From positions 104,536,551 to 104,600,550 of the forward strand of contig CM046452.1 in NCBI GenBank assembly GCA_025506515.1: a stretch of 64,000 nt of DNA, read 5' to 3'. The position numbers and the translations under genes are program-made. Numbering within the stretch: the first letter of the stretch is position 1; every line of letters begins with the position of its first letter. The stretch is from Flaveria trinervia. Taxonomy: Eukaryota; Streptophyta; Magnoliopsida; Asterales; Asteraceae. Below are positions 1 to 11,607 of this stretch, piece after piece. The notes below the pieces were generated by a model. That model was given only the letters and a program-made list of their open reading frames with translations. It was not told the DNA's origin and made no database searches.

Positions 1-640
1 TAAAAGAATTATTTAGTATGAAATCTGATTACTATTTAGTATTTTTTTTCTTCGTTGTTATCTTATATTTAAAGTTAAATTTGAAAAATAGTGGATGTTT
101 GAAATTTTTTATTTAATTGAAAATAACTTTTGAGAAAAAGAAGTTCATTAATTTATGATTTCTAAAAGAAGTTTATAGAAAAAATATTTGAATTAAAAAC
201 TAAAAAATTATAAAATGACTAAAAAGAACACTTCTAAAAATCAAGAGGAGTTAATAGAAGTTTAAAAATAAACAAATCCAAAACACCCACATAATCACTA
301 ATAATAATTAAAACTAAAATGCATTATATTTGTTCTAAAAAATAAATAAAAACAGACGTACAGACAAAAAAGATATCTAAATAATAAAAATATATGTTTA
401 TATAACTCAACTTTAAATAAAACAACATAATACTATAATAGCTATATTTGTTTAATGATTACGATTGATTCTCCACCGTCAATGCAATCTATAATCTATA
501 TCCGATATCTGTTGGGATTTCAACTACGACGCTTATCTCTAGTCGTTCTACAATGTCACACCAGTCGATCACATGGACATAAAACACCAACAAACCCAAA
601 CATCAAGAAACCTTCCAAACCACACACGATTTACGATTAC
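1..640. other. AT-rich intergenic / upstream region
   Basis: No convincing coding sequence. The stretch is strongly A/T-rich with many A and T runs. The two short open frames between about 455 and 790 have low-complexity composition and no recognisable family. The last part (about 640-780) resembles the leader of the second SURNod19 gene near 12500-12720, so the distal promoter of the first SURNod19 gene should lie here. I could not pick a reliable TATA box. Confidence 0.5.
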
Positions 641-1145
641 CCATAAGAAATCTCTTCTTCGAATTATCGATTTCACCCCTCTTATTACATCTAATCAAAA
701 ATCGAATCTCCTCACCAACGGCGTAAACGCTGCCACAACCCAATTGGTTTTTTACTTTTTTCTCGAAAAGATTGGCGTCAGGTTGTAAAGTTCATAAATT
801 CACATAGAATACTCTTCTGGGTATGATTCTTTTGCCCTTATTGTTGATGATTTTCTGTAAAGTTTTTGTATTTTGAAGAGTTCTTTAACCTAGAAAGGTT
901 ATGGGTATTGTTGTTTGATCATGGAAACTCTGTTTAACGGAGTCTAATATAGTGCTATTGATTGTTATCTGTAAGAATCGAATCAATACTGCTTTATCGA
1001 ATTGAATTTTTGGATGTTTTATATGAAGAAAATCCCTCTGTGTATCATGAGCTTTTGATTCTTAGATAAAACTTGTGATGTTTTGATAGAACATAAACAA
1101 ATAAAGTATTATTTCTCTACAGATTAGTTGAGGTTGAGGTCAAGG
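640..1145 (+). promoter_or_regulatory. 5' leader and 5'UTR intron of SURNod19 copy 1
   Basis: Comparison with copy 2 shows a conserved non-coding leader ending in a matching donor context: CTTCTGG before GTATG at 820/821 here, CATCTGG before GTACG at 12727/12728 in copy 2. The matching acceptor is CTCTACAG at 1115-1122, compared with TTCTTCAG in copy 2. I infer a 5'UTR intron at 821-1122, so the coding start lies in the second transcribed exon. An upstream TTG (1128) is also in frame but is not conserved in copy 2, so ATG 1146 is preferred. Confidence 0.6.
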
Positions 1146-3645
1146 ATGTCACATGGTACTCAAAATCTAGCTTTCTTGTTAGCTATTGCTTTATTGGTGG
1201 TATGTGTGAGAAAATCTGAAGCTCTTGAAAAGGGGTTGAAATCAAAGGTGTATTTATCACCTAAAATAACCCAACATCCGGGTTCTGTTTCAAACAAATT
1301 CTATTCCGACATCGAGTTCCCGAAAGGTCATATTGCTATAAAAAGTTTCAATGCTGAAGTTGTTGATGAAGCAGGGGAACCTGTTTCTCTTCAAGAAACT
1401 TATCTCCACCATTGGGTTGCAATAAGATACTATCGTCGTAAGGGTTTGAAGAATATAAAGTACAATGCTAATCTCGGGTTCCATAAGTCAGATTTCATTA
1501 TTGCTGGGAATGATGGAATATGTGATCATGGTCTTCCCCAGTTTTTTGGATTAGGATCCGAAACACGAAGAACATCCACTGATGTTCCTGATCCTTATGG
1601 AATAGAAGTTGGTAATCCGCTAAAAGTTCCTGCAGGATATGAAGAAAATGGTTGTTTAATATCCATGCGATTGACACGCGAGGTGCAGTAGATGCAATGG
1701 GATGTACCGAGTGCAGGTTTTAAGTTTGATATAGATTTTGTTACAGGTTTTTTAGTATGTAGTTTTTATGTTATTGTTTTGGGATTGCAGATGTGACTTG
1801 TATAACGTGACGAAGGATGAATATGGTCGACCTTTGAAACCAGATTATGTGGGAGGATTATACTGTTGCTATGATGGAACACAATGCAAAGTGAAAAATG
1901 GACTTGAAAGTGTTAAAAGAAACCTTTACTTGAAGTACACTGTTAAGTGGGTCGATTGGAGTGACTCAATTGTACCTGTTAAAATCTTTATATTTGATGT
2001 CACTGATACTTGGCAGCACACAGGAATCCATGATTGTCTCGTAAGTTATCTTGTTAACAAAAGCGTATAATAATTCTACACATTTTTTATCAAATATTTG
2101 AAGCCTTTTGATCTTGGTATGTAACTATCACCTTTTGACTCAAACAAATAAAAATTAACACCTGTTAGTAGGCGGTTGAAGCATTTTTATTTATTTTGAT
2201 TTTGGTGAATGGTGTTTGTTTGACAGAAACTTACCATAACCATAACCATATCTATTATATCCCGTCCATAACAAGTTTGACAGGAAGTTGTTGAAGCTAA
2301 CACCTTTCAGAGAAATTTTGAAGCCTTTTGTTATTTTTTAAAATAAGTTTCATTTATTATATAAATTTAACAAATTTCAACACCATTTTAGTACATTTTA
2401 AAACATTTACTGTAATTTTGGCAAGCAGTTATCATCTTTGGACTGGAAGCTTTGTTAAAATCAAACACCTTATAGTAAAATGTTAAAGCCTTTTGTTATC
2501 AAGGTAAATACTTTACATCTTTTGACAATAACTAGCCACATTGACACCTTGTTAGTAAAACTTTGAAGCACATATTGTATATACTCACCATCTCTTGTCA
2601 TGAAACTTACTGGTATTCAACACCTTTTTAGTAAAGTTTTAACCATTTTGTTATCTTGGTTAATAATTAAACTGTTAACAAACAGGTTGAGTATGATATT
2701 GAAAAATCTACCAATGGAGTTGCTACTAGTAACTTAACCAGCACCAGAAGGTCGAGTTTCCCTTTCCCAATCAACGGTGATCTCGTTTATGGTGTTGCTC
2801 ACCAGCATAGTGGTGGAATAGGTTCTGCTCTCTATGGTGAGGTAAACTTTTTACCTTTTAAGAGTTGGTCTTTGTTTCATTTAATCTATATTTGTATCTT
2901 AAGTACCAAATGCATTTTGACGCAACAAAAAATGTTAATTTTATTCAGGATGGACGCGTTATCTGCTCATCTTATCCTATATATGGGAAAGGAAACGATG
3001 CAGGAGATGAAGCTGGTTACATTGTAGGAATGTCCACTTGTTATTCTAAACCTGGTTCTGTGAAGATAGCTAAAGGCGAAACTTTAACGTTGGAGTCTAA
3101 TTATAGCAGCGAAAAGAGCCATACAGGAGTTATGGGGCTCTTCTATATTCTTGTTGCAGACCCTTCTTTGAATTTGAATGAAGCAGTTCAAGTAAGATTT
3201 CTAACCTTTATTCACGACCCATCTTTCCAAGAAACTGATTCGGGTTTATAGCATATTTTAAATTAAAATGAACGATTGGCATTGCACATATAAAAAAGAT
3301 AAGACTTTTTATTTTCGTGGTCAAATTTACAGCTTCTCAAAATTCAAAATCAGCATGAATTTCTAGAAATGTAACACCTACATTCTTAGTATACAGTATG
3401 TTTGTAATATTTCTTAGTATGCATTATGCAACATATTTCTTTCGTTTTCCCATAGAATTTTGTTTTGTAATCTAATATTTTGTTGTAATTTTCTTGAATT
3501 TGGTATGCAGATTCAAGAAGAACCAAAAGTACCCCTCTTCTTTTGGGGTGTAGCTGTGTTTGGATTGTCACTTTTTGCTGCTGTTTTGGTTGATTATCAA
3601 AGAAGAAAGCAAAATGAATATGGGTACATGTCCATTGCAACTTGA
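1146..3645 (+). CDS. SURNod19 / MtN19-like protein, copy 1 (one-base frameshift in exon 1)
   Basis: Five coding exons: 1146-1716, 1791-2040, 2686-2841, 2949-3191, 3511-3645, all with GT-AG borders that match copy 2. The product belongs to the 'stress up-regulated Nod 19' family (SURNod19, Pfam PF07712). It shows the family hallmarks SPKITQHPGSV, FPKGHIAIKSFNAEVVDE, ETYLHHWV and GSETRRTSTDVPDPYG. A signal peptide covers about residues 1-26, and a single C-terminal membrane helix (FFWGVAVFGLSLFAAVLV) is followed by a short basic tail, so this is a type I membrane protein with a luminal or extracellular body. Biochemical function is unknown; the family is reported as nodulin- and stress-induced. 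The exons total 1355 nt, one short of 452 codons. Alignment with copy 2 puts a missing base in the A-run at 1645-1648, which gives a stop at 1689-1691. Either the copy is broken or the assembly is wrong; the rest of the frame is clean, which favours the latter. Confidence 0.88.
2041..2685 (+). repeat. Diverged tandem repeats filling SURNod19 copy 1 intron 2
   Basis: This 645-nt intron holds several diverged copies of a roughly 100-bp unit built around motifs such as CACCTTTTTAGTAAA, TTTGAAGCCTTTTG and TTATCTTGGT. The orthologous intron of copy 2 (14505-14694, 190 nt) carries only about two units. The length difference between the paralogues therefore looks like local repeat expansion rather than a transposon insertion. 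Confidence 0.6.
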
Positions 3646-5155
3646 ACAACCTTATCATCTGATCTGAGAACACGCGTGTGCTATGTACGTGCAGCGGGCG
3701 CCTTTTTTAGGGCCTAAAGGGAAGTATAAAATTCAAGACATCAAAAAAGTTAATTTGCTTATGATACTAATAAATCAAGATACTACAATCATACGGATGT
3801 AAATATAAAGAAAATGATTTAACAGATTAAATAAATGCCGACAGATCGTTATAGTAATTTGTAGGTTGTTAAAACTTTTAGTTCAGAATATATGTGAAGC
3901 ATACGAGTATATATTACCAGAAAATTAAAGTTACCTCTGGTTTATCAATGATCAATACATGTAAACTTGGTGTACAATCAGGACAAAGCCTTTAATAATA
4001 TGTGATAATGTGATATGTTAAGGTGACAGAAGGTGAACTGTGAATACGTGGTTTTTTGATGAAGCAATGGTGTGAAGGTGGTTTAATTTAAATCGAAACC
4101 AAAACAATATATTGGGTTTAAATTTAAGATGCAGCTAATTATATATACATATGGGACATGATCTTCTTAGAACCAATTTTTATTAAGAATTAGAACCAAT
4201 TTTTATTAAGAATTAGAACCAATGTTTATTAAGAATTACTGAGTATTATATAAACATCAGTACTGTATCTATAACTTATAATAAAAAAAAGATTTTTTTA
4301 AGATATGTGTCATCATTATAACATGTTAAAAAAATTATTTTCTCACATCTCTCTTATGATAAATACAAAAATTATAAAAACAATGAATTTGAATTTTCTT
4401 TTTAACTAAAATATGTTTAAAAAATATTTATATTGCTGTTTCTCTTCTCTCTCGTATTGAATGATAATTATCGTAAATAAGTAAACCAAACTACAAAATG
4501 ATAAAATATAAATGTAGTTATTTTAGTAATTTATTAATAATATTAAATATAGAGAAAACTTTTAAATATTTATTATATTTTTATTTTATCAATAAATAAT
4601 AACATTTAAAAAATAAAATATTTATAAAAGTAATTATTAATGAGTAGTTATGGGCTCTAACATAATGATAATATATATGTAAAGAATATTAATTATTATT
4701 TATTGCGTAATTTAGCTGATCAACCCTGCTATGGAAACATCAACTATTGGGTGGTTGGAAATTAGTCAAAAACGAACCACGCTTATGAACAGGGTTGGGG
4801 CTTCTAGATGTTATCTTTATTCTTAACTCTTAAGAATAAATAAATAAATAAATAAACCAAGACAAAAATGCCTTCGTGTCAAAACCATAATTTTTATTAA
4901 ATGATGAATATTTTACCCCTCCAAGTTTATATTTTACTACAGCATATTTAATAATGTTTAGATCAGGATCCGTCGTCAAAACAGGTTTCGACAAAAATAG
5001 ATTGTATTGAAATTTTATTTTCAAGAAAACATCAATTTGTTTATGATGATTGCATATTTGAGGAAAGTAGATTCGGATCAAAATCACCCATTAAAAAGTA
5101 TCAATATGGGTTAGGTCAAAAGTTCATAGAAGCAATGTTGCAGAAAAAGAAGATG
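3646..5155. other. 3' flank of SURNod19 copy 1 and AT-rich spacer
   Basis: No gene seen. It includes three head-to-tail copies of a 23-bp unit (TAGAACCAATTTTTATTAAG plus AAT) at 4168-4236. The rest is A/T-rich sequence with short homopolymers. The frame at 4830-5087 on the minus strand has no family resemblance and is probably chance. Confidence 0.5.
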
Positions 5156-6146
5156 TGTTGCAATGTCGCTCCATAAGAACCATAAATAAAAAGACATGAC
5201 ATGAGACGTTAAAAGAAATAGAAATTTAAGGCGTAATGAAGGGTATCACCCCAAAGCCAAACAAAACCCGAACCGCGGTTCACCCGGCCCGTCAGCCAAA
5301 CCGTGGTTCACCCGGGCAGTGAAGGACAGGCTACGGCTCACTCTCGCAGCCAACTTAAGCCACGGTCCACTCGAATGACAAGTGGAGTTGCGGCCCAAAG
5401 CATCCACCCGCCATACGCGGCCGACCAAGCCGCGGCCGGAAGAGCAAACCCAGGCCGCAGCAAAAGGACCTCGCCCCGAGGTATAGCAATGCAACTTCGT
5501 TTTGCATATTCAAACATTAAGCCTCATGGAAACACGGTCACGAAAGTCATGTGTGGGTCGCAAGGGAATAAAACAGAAGCATAAAATGACAAAACAAATA
5601 AAGCGAAAACATTGACAGAAAGTCAGGACAACCCCCAAAATCTCCAAGTCAACTACAAAGACAAATGACATTAATTCCAACTCGAAAACCTTTTGCACTA
5701 GAAAGGTATAAAACACCTGACTAGGAGATTTTAGACTCATGTCGTTGATCACAGACTTCCAAAAATAAAACCATGTCATGTTTTATTTCCATCCACAAGC
5801 ACTATAAATACCTCTTCCATTCCACATATAGAGGGGACACATTCTCATAGAACACTTTCACTACAAACTAGCCACTTATTAATCTTTCATTTCAAGTTCT
5901 CTCAATACACATACTTATTCTCACCCCGGAGTGTGGTTTCGGGAAGAAAACTCTTTCTGCCCGAGGCGAGACTCACGGTGTTGTTTTTGTCTCGCAGATA
6001 CTTCGCTCAACCGAATCCAAGCCCAGCCGCAGCCTGCTTCCCAACATTTAAAGTCAAGGCCAAGTTCCAGCCTGATCTTTGGTAACAACCTCATTCTCGC
6101 ACTACTCCTAAACCTTAATTCATTCATTAAGATTTGTGTAGCAACA
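5156..6146 (+). mobile_element. Candidate LTR (solo or from a degraded retrotransposon)
   Basis: The block starts TGTTGC and ends GCAACA, a perfect 6-bp inverted terminal pair with the TG...CA ends of plant LTRs. Inside, in plus orientation, are a TATA box (CTATAAATA at 5802-5810) and, downstream, sequence resembling an R/U5 region. The composition is locally GC-rich (about 5240-5500) unlike its surroundings. The flanking 5 bp do not match (AGATG and CGTAA), and I see no primer-binding site or protein domains next to it. The exact borders, and whether it is a solo LTR, are therefore uncertain. About 990 bp would suit a Ty3/gypsy-type LTR. Confidence 0.5.
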
Positions 6147-7017
6147 CGTAACAAAAAGGTGGTCGAAACGACAACAAATGTGCAACTCCATGGAGACGGT
6201 GGAGCTAATGGAGGTGGTGGGGTGGATACCAAGGAGATAGTAACATGTCACTAGAGAATGAGGTGGCGGCTCGGTGACACTGATGGTGTCAACGACGCCA
6301 GGTTGGTGCTAATGATAAACATTGGTCGTGGGTGATAAGGACTCACATGATTTAGTTTAACAACTTCTGTAAATTTAAGTAGAAAAGATGTACTATTGTG
6401 TAATTCAAGTCGTATGTAAATAAAATAGGTACTTTCACATGACCCATGTATATTGGAATAATGATTTTGCATCCATACTTGCATTCACCATTTACATATA
6501 CTTTTCACTTGAACCTGATTCTAACTACTTGTCAATCCATTAATGTGCTCCCATTTGCACATCTATCGTTAGAAAAAATTCTTAGAAATGTTCATTTGAT
6601 TTCTTTTGTCCTTTAAAATGTCTATTTGACAAACTCTCTTCCAAACATGTCCCCATCGGCCGAACTTTAAAATGTCTTTGCCTTTTTAAATAGGTTCGGT
6701 CGACCGTGTTACAGGTTCGATTGCATTTGCAAACAAGTTTGGGCGCACTTAAAATAGTTTCGGTCGAACTTTAAATATTTTCGATCGATCGTTGTTTATA
6801 AGTATAGTTCTTTTGTTTTTAAGTTTGAAAGGATCGTGACATGGGAGCATGGTAAGAACACGCCACCACTCTTAACAGGGAAACAAAACCACGCCAGCTC
6901 TTTTTTCGTTGAAAACCAATACGATTAGACGACCGAATTTGAACATGTGAAGGAAACCGACATGTTTGTTAAATAAAAATTTAGACGACTCTATTTAACA
7001 GTCGGAGGTGAACACAT
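6147..7017. other. Non-coding spacer before the PIF element
   Basis: No gene recognised. Short GC-containing motifs (TCGGCCGAAC, GGTTCGGTCGACCG, TCGATCGATCG) recur at 6650-6800 and may belong to an old repeat. The open frames here lack known domains. Confidence 0.4.
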
Positions 7018-7234
7018 TGAGGTGTTGTTTGTTTTTTTTTGCAGGAAAACGTCTGCAGTCTGCGGATCACATCTGCAGACATCTGCAGCAGAAGAGGTGG
7101 ACCAAATGTCTGCAGTTTGCAAGAAAAAGACTGTTTGTTTTTAACATCTGCAGAAATACATTAAAATATAAATAAAAGTCATACAAACACTACAATAATA
7201 TTCATAAAACCATACGATTACATTTATAATTCGT

Positions 7235-8388
7235 TTATTCGACATTCTGCATTATCTGCTTAGCAATTTCATCTCTTAATTGACTCATATATTCTCGATC
7301 GGATGCGGTACCATGTTCTTCAACATCATTTTCTTCAGCATCAACGTGCATATCACAATTTTCAAATGACACATTGGGTTGATCGTATTGTGTAAAAAAG
7401 TCATCGCTAAGACCCTATTTCCTTATAAAATTATGCAACGCGAAATATGCAACGGTAATGTTCCTTTGTGTAACCAACGGAAATGGTGTCATCCTCTTCA
7501 ATATAGGGAACCGTGCTTTCAAAACACCAAACGAACGCTCAATAACGTTTCGTAGTTTTGCACGTGCATGGTTAAATTTTTCTTATCGGTCAATGCACGA
7601 TTCCTACGAAAATCTCCAAGCCAATACCTTACATTATGATATGAAGCCATAAATCCTCGTATGTGTGCATAAGCGGCATCACAAAAATAATATTTATCTG
7701 TAAGGATATATAAATAATTAGGAAATTAAACTAAAATATTAAACATTTAAAAACAATTTATATACTTGATGGTGGTAACGGGAATGAAGCATTTGTATCT
7801 GATAAGGCCTCTGATAATATTCTGGAATCATGTGCTACCCCTTCCCAACCCGCCACAATGAATGTAAAAATTATGTTGAAGTCACAAATTGCTAATACGT
7901 TTTGATAACACTCTCCTTTTCCCCTTCCTCTATATAAATCTTGTTTACTAGCAGGGACAATAGCATGTATCAAAGTACCATCAAGTGCACCAACCGCTCC
8001 CTTAAAAATTCACCGAAGTCTGTTGTTATGTCCCGGAATGTTTGGATTTGGATTGAAAGAAGTTGGTACTATCATATCTTTGGCAAAAAACATCATTTTA
8101 TCTAACACTTCATAAAAGAATTTATGAATTGTTTGCTTTGAGTGTTGAAATCTACGCTTTATAACCACATAACGTTGATTATGACCAATTATCATTAAAA
8201 CATAGCCATCTTCTCCTCAACCGATACATGTTTACTATCCTTTAACGAATAATTTATTCTAAAATGTGCACATAGTCGGACAAAGGATTCACGAGACATA
8301 CGTAGCAATTCAATGCATATTTGGGATTTCCTTGCAATAACTCTAACGTGTATTTATGCCCTATCATTTCTGAATCATTGTTTCGCAT
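7235..8388 (-). pseudogene. PIF/Harbinger DDE transposase, disrupted
   Basis: Two exons are inferred, 7766-8388 and 7235-7697, with a short GT-AG intron at 7698-7765. Recognisable DDE_Tnp_4 (PF13359) landmarks in order are: CIELLRMSRESFVRLC; GAVGALDGTLIHA, carrying the first catalytic Asp; FIVAGWEGVAHDSRIL, carrying the second Asp; YYFCDAAYAHIRGFM; and RNVIERSFGVLKARFPIL, carrying the catalytic Glu. The enzyme would excise and reinsert the element together with the SANT-like partner. The reading frame is broken by in-frame TGA (8010-8012) and TAG (7415-7417) codons and by three one-base losses (about 8320-8322, 8197-8200 and 7583-7584). Adding three bases gives 363 codons, close to the family length. 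The true start may lie upstream of the ATG chosen. Confidence 0.82.
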
Positions 8389-8499
8389 TCGTTTCAAACC
8401 TCTTCTCCAAAAAAACGAACATACAAGTACATAAGAATTACTAGAAGTAATTTCTTATTATAATCCATATGATCCTGTGTTAATAATAAAAAAGGCAAC

Positions 8500-8670
8500 C
8501 ATTAAACATCAAAATGTCATCGTAACATTAACCATAAAACATAACAAAATGTCATCACCAACCAAATACAACCATAAAACATAACAATGCCAACACCAAC
8601 CAAATACAACCATCAAAACGTAACAATGTCATCACTAACCCAATACAACCATCAAACATAAACAACGTCA
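8500..8670. repeat. Imperfect ~50-bp tandem repeats inside the PIF element
   Basis: Three to four diverged copies of a unit containing ACCAAATACAACCATAAAAC and AATGTCATCA lie between the transposase and the SANT-like gene. This non-coding filler belongs to the transposon. Confidence 0.55.
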
Positions 8671-8679
8671 CGTGCATAA

Positions 8680-9662
8680 TTATATTAGTTTCATACTTTT
8701 AGCAGTCATTGTAATCCAGCCTTTTAATACTTCTGGAATTTCTGGCAGTGTCATCCACGCCTCTCTCATAGATGACGACACTCCAAAGATATGAAAAACA
8801 GCTAAAAATAAAGGATCTAACGGGTCTAACCCAACCAATTTTAACCTCTCAAAACAGTCAAGTATTGTTGGTCCATCTTTTCCTTTAATCAAAAACCGAA
8901 GAGCCTTTTGCATATCAGATGCTAAACCATCAGATGTGATAGATGATTTCGAGGTTCTGGCCCTTTTGTTTGGAATAGGGTCGGGGGCCGGATCCTTGGT
9001 AGGCTCAGGGGTATCCTCTGGAATAGGCTCGGAATTGTGTTGTTCAAAATCAAAAAAGCCGACATCATCTTCTATGTCATGAAGAATTGTATGTGTAATC
9101 ATAAGTGGTTTGACACGTTGAGCAGAAGATGATCCAGTAACTGAAGTTGTTTGAGTTGAAGTCCACTTGCAATTCCAGTGGTAGTATTACCATCAAATAA
9201 TTCTGCACAAAGTTCTAGAAAAGGCAATGGAGTCGTTTTCAAAGATCCAGCCTTCAGATGCCCCTAAACCAAAATATAAAATATTATAAGTATATATTTA
9301 TATGTAGCCTTTAAATATATATATATATATATAAGTATATATTATATGTGAACATACCTTCTTAAATTCTTTCCACTTCTCGTTTATTAGGGAAAAAGTA
9401 TTTGTTTGAGGATTATATATATTCCTGTTTTGTTTTTCAAATACACAAATCCGACGTACTTGGCTTTCAGATTATCACAGGCGTTCTTCATTTGTTTTTG
9501 ATTCAATTCAAGGTCAAACTTTTCTTTAAGAATATTTCCTAATCTATTCCAAGAGTCTTTTTGCATACTCAAACATTTCCTACCCACCTTATTTATTTCT
9601 TCAACGCAAGTTTCTAACAAAAATTGAATTTGCTCGCTTGACCATTGATGTTTCTCGCCCAT
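8680..9662 (-). pseudogene. SANT/Myb-like partner protein of the PIF element (two frameshifts)
   Basis: Two exons, 9358-9662 and 8680-9263, with a GT-AG intron between them. The N-terminus (HQWSSEQIQFLLETCVEEIN, then DSWNRLGNILKEKFDL and NLKAKYVGFVYLKNKTG) matches the Myb/SANT-like domain Myb_DNA-bind_3 (PF12776). That domain is found in the second protein of PIF/Harbinger elements and in L10-interacting Myb-domain proteins. The C-terminal part has a Pro/acidic linker and a helical tail ending near EVLKGWITMTAKSMKLI. The family's partner protein binds DNA and carries the transposase to the nucleus and element ends. One base is missing near 9424-9425 and one near 9167-9168. With both restored the exons give exactly 297 codons. 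No nonsense substitution was seen. Confidence 0.8.
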
Positions 9663-9689
9663 TTCTATTAAACAATGAAAACATAACCA

Positions 9690-10200
9690 CTAACCTTAAA
9701 GGATCAATTACTAAACCAATTTATTCTTCATACAAACTATAACAACTAACTAAACCATATACAAACCATATACCAAACCATATACTAACCATATACCAAC
9801 CAACTAAACCAATTCATTTCTCATACAAACCATATACAAACCATATACAAACCATATAGAAAGTAATCATACAAACCATATACCAACCAATTAAACCAAT
9901 TCATTTCTCATACAAACCATAAACAAACTAATCATACAAATCATATACTAACCAACTAAACCAATTTATTCTCATACAAACCATATACAAACTAATCATA
10001 CAAACAAACTAATCATAAACACAAACTAATCATACAAACAAACTAACCATATACAACTAATTATAAAAACAAACTAATCATACAAACAAACTAATCATAC
10101 AAACAAATTAATCATATACAAACTAATCATATAAACAAACTAATCATACAAACAAACTAACCATATACAAACAAAATAACCATATACAAACAAACTAATG
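9690..10200. repeat. AACCATATACAAAC-type degenerate repeat tract
   Basis: About 500 bp consist of interleaved short units, mostly ACCATATACAAACC and ACTAATCATACAAACAA, repeated dozens of times with drift. It lies just upstream (on the minus strand) of the SANT-like gene, inside the PIF element. It is low complexity with no coding potential. Confidence 0.7.
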
Positions 10201-10237
10201 ATACAAAGAACAAATCAAAAAAAGAAGGTTACCTGCA

Positions 10238-10480
10238 GGTCGACGGTGAGGGGACCGAAGGGGAGGGGGGCTTCGGGGAGGGGGGCTTCGGGGAGGGGTG
10301 CCAAAGGGGAGAGGAGCGAAGGGGATGGGGGCGAAGGGGAGGGGGGCGAAGGGGAGGGGAGCGAATGGGAGGGGGCGAAGGGGAGAGGGCCGAAGGAGAG
10401 GGAGGCCGAAGGGGGGAGGGCGACGGCGAGGCGGTGGCGTGGTGGCGACGGCGGGCGGAGGCGCGGTGGCGACGGTGGGG
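10238..10480 (+). other. Very G-rich tract with G-quadruplex potential
   Basis: About 240 bp of the plus strand are dominated by GAAGGGGAGGGG-type words with many runs of four to six G, in an otherwise AT-rich region. It sits inside the PIF element, upstream of its SANT-like gene and close to the right terminal repeat. Open frames on both strands here (Gly/Arg-rich or Pro/Ser-rich) come from the repeat and are not credible genes. It may act as the element's promoter or 5' leader, which is inference only. Confidence 0.7.
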
Positions 10481-10772
10481 CATGCCGAGATGAAGATGGT
10501 TGTGAAGAGTGGGGGAGGTGGGGAAGATGGGTGGGGAATGAATGATCAGATGTTAGATGTTAGGCTTTTAATGGTTTAGGAAGAGAAGAGGTTAGAAGAG
10601 GTGTGAAGACATTGTTCCACCTCTTCTCCGTGCAGAAGTGAGAAAGACGTTTTTTAATGAAACGTCTTCCAGAAAACAAACAGTCTGCGAAGTAAAAACC
10701 TTTTCCCGCGTCTGCGAGCACGCAGATACAGATGTGAGGAAGATGTTTTTTTAAAAAACAAACACTCCCTGA

Positions 10773-11607
10773 GTGTTGATATTTTTGGAAAGAGGCCAGT
10801 AAAAAAATTTAAGACAGTATCAAAGCAACATTGTAGTAACTTTCTCTTATCATCATGGATCCTTACACCCAATCATTAAATAACAAAAAATGTCTTCTCG
10901 TATGTATTTAATAATTAAATTATTATGAAACAAAAAGTAATTAAATTTGAGTTATAATAAATAAATTATTAAAAATTATACTTTTTTAAAAAACGGCTTG
11001 TGTTGAATTAATTTGTTTAAAAAGCAACTTTTTTTGAAAAAAACAAAAAAAGATAAACAATGTTTAAAAAATGATATCGAATTTTATCACTCATACGTAA
11101 TATCAATTATATATTATATCAAAAGATCATTTTATAATTATTAATAATTATTTAATATTATATTTATTTAACACGTGTAATATATAAAATAGTAACAAAT
11201 AATATTTAACACGATGTATAATAAACTAAATTACAAGCAGATAAAAAGAAAACAAACAAAAAACAGGTGGTGGTTCATTGTTCACACATACTTTATCCTT
11301 AGAAAATCATTCTTCTCACATCAAAATAATATTTTTGTATGCTTCTAGATCACTAAAACCATCACTAATGGAAAAGTGAAAAAACATGTTTATGTGGTAC
11401 TTATCCTATGTTTTATTTCTCATAATCGGTAACAATTCATAAAATTTCTCATCTCTCTCCTCTCTTTCTCTTACATATTTAAAAATTAATATTTAAAAAA
11501 AAACTTTTACACATTCTCTTTTCTTCACGTTATCTTTTTTTTTCTTCACGTTATCTTCTCTCTTCTAAAAAACATAATTTTTTTATTGATGCTCTAATAT
11601 ACACAGC
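10773..11607. other. AT-rich spacer
   Basis: No gene or clear element. Long A/T stretches and poly-pyrimidine tracts (11450-11580, with a repeated TTCTTCACGTTATCTT word). Nothing supports a coding region. Confidence 0.5.

Larger units (their letters stand above)
7021..10769 (-). mobile_element. PIF/Harbinger DNA transposon, 3749 bp
   Basis: The left end begins GGTGTTGTTTGTTTTTT. The right end, read on the minus strand, begins GGGAGTGTTTGTTTTTT, giving imperfect terminal inverted repeats of about 17 bp. Both sides are flanked by TGA (7018-7020 and 10770-10772), the 3-bp target duplication expected for the superfamily, although TWA is more usual. Both subterminal regions are rich in TCTGCAG/TCTGCG words, likely transposase-binding sites. 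The two diagnostic genes, a DDE transposase and a SANT/Myb-like protein, lie on the minus strand inside. Both coding sequences are interrupted, so the copy is not predicted to be autonomous unless the deletions are assembly errors. Two substitutions to stop codons in the transposase argue for real decay. Confidence 0.85.

Noticed and set aside
5246..5584. Overlapping frames on both strands in the GC-rich segment
   Set aside because: They are explained by the GC-rich upstream part of a putative LTR. No gag, pol or host domain is present.
8500..10200. Possible CRISPR-like or regulatory repeat array
   Set aside because: Repeats are degenerate, AT-rich and without unique spacers of constant length. 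They belong to the plant transposon.
10228..10244. CCTGCAGGTCGAC resembles a cloning-vector polylinker
   Set aside because: Only 13 bp match, the flanks are normal transposon sequence, and CTGCAG words are common throughout this element. Vector contamination is not supported.
10198..10579. Gly/Arg-rich and Pro/Ser-rich long open frames on both strands
   Set aside because: G-rich sequence lacks stop codons by composition. The frames have simple repeats and no family features, and they lie in the non-coding arm of a PIF element.
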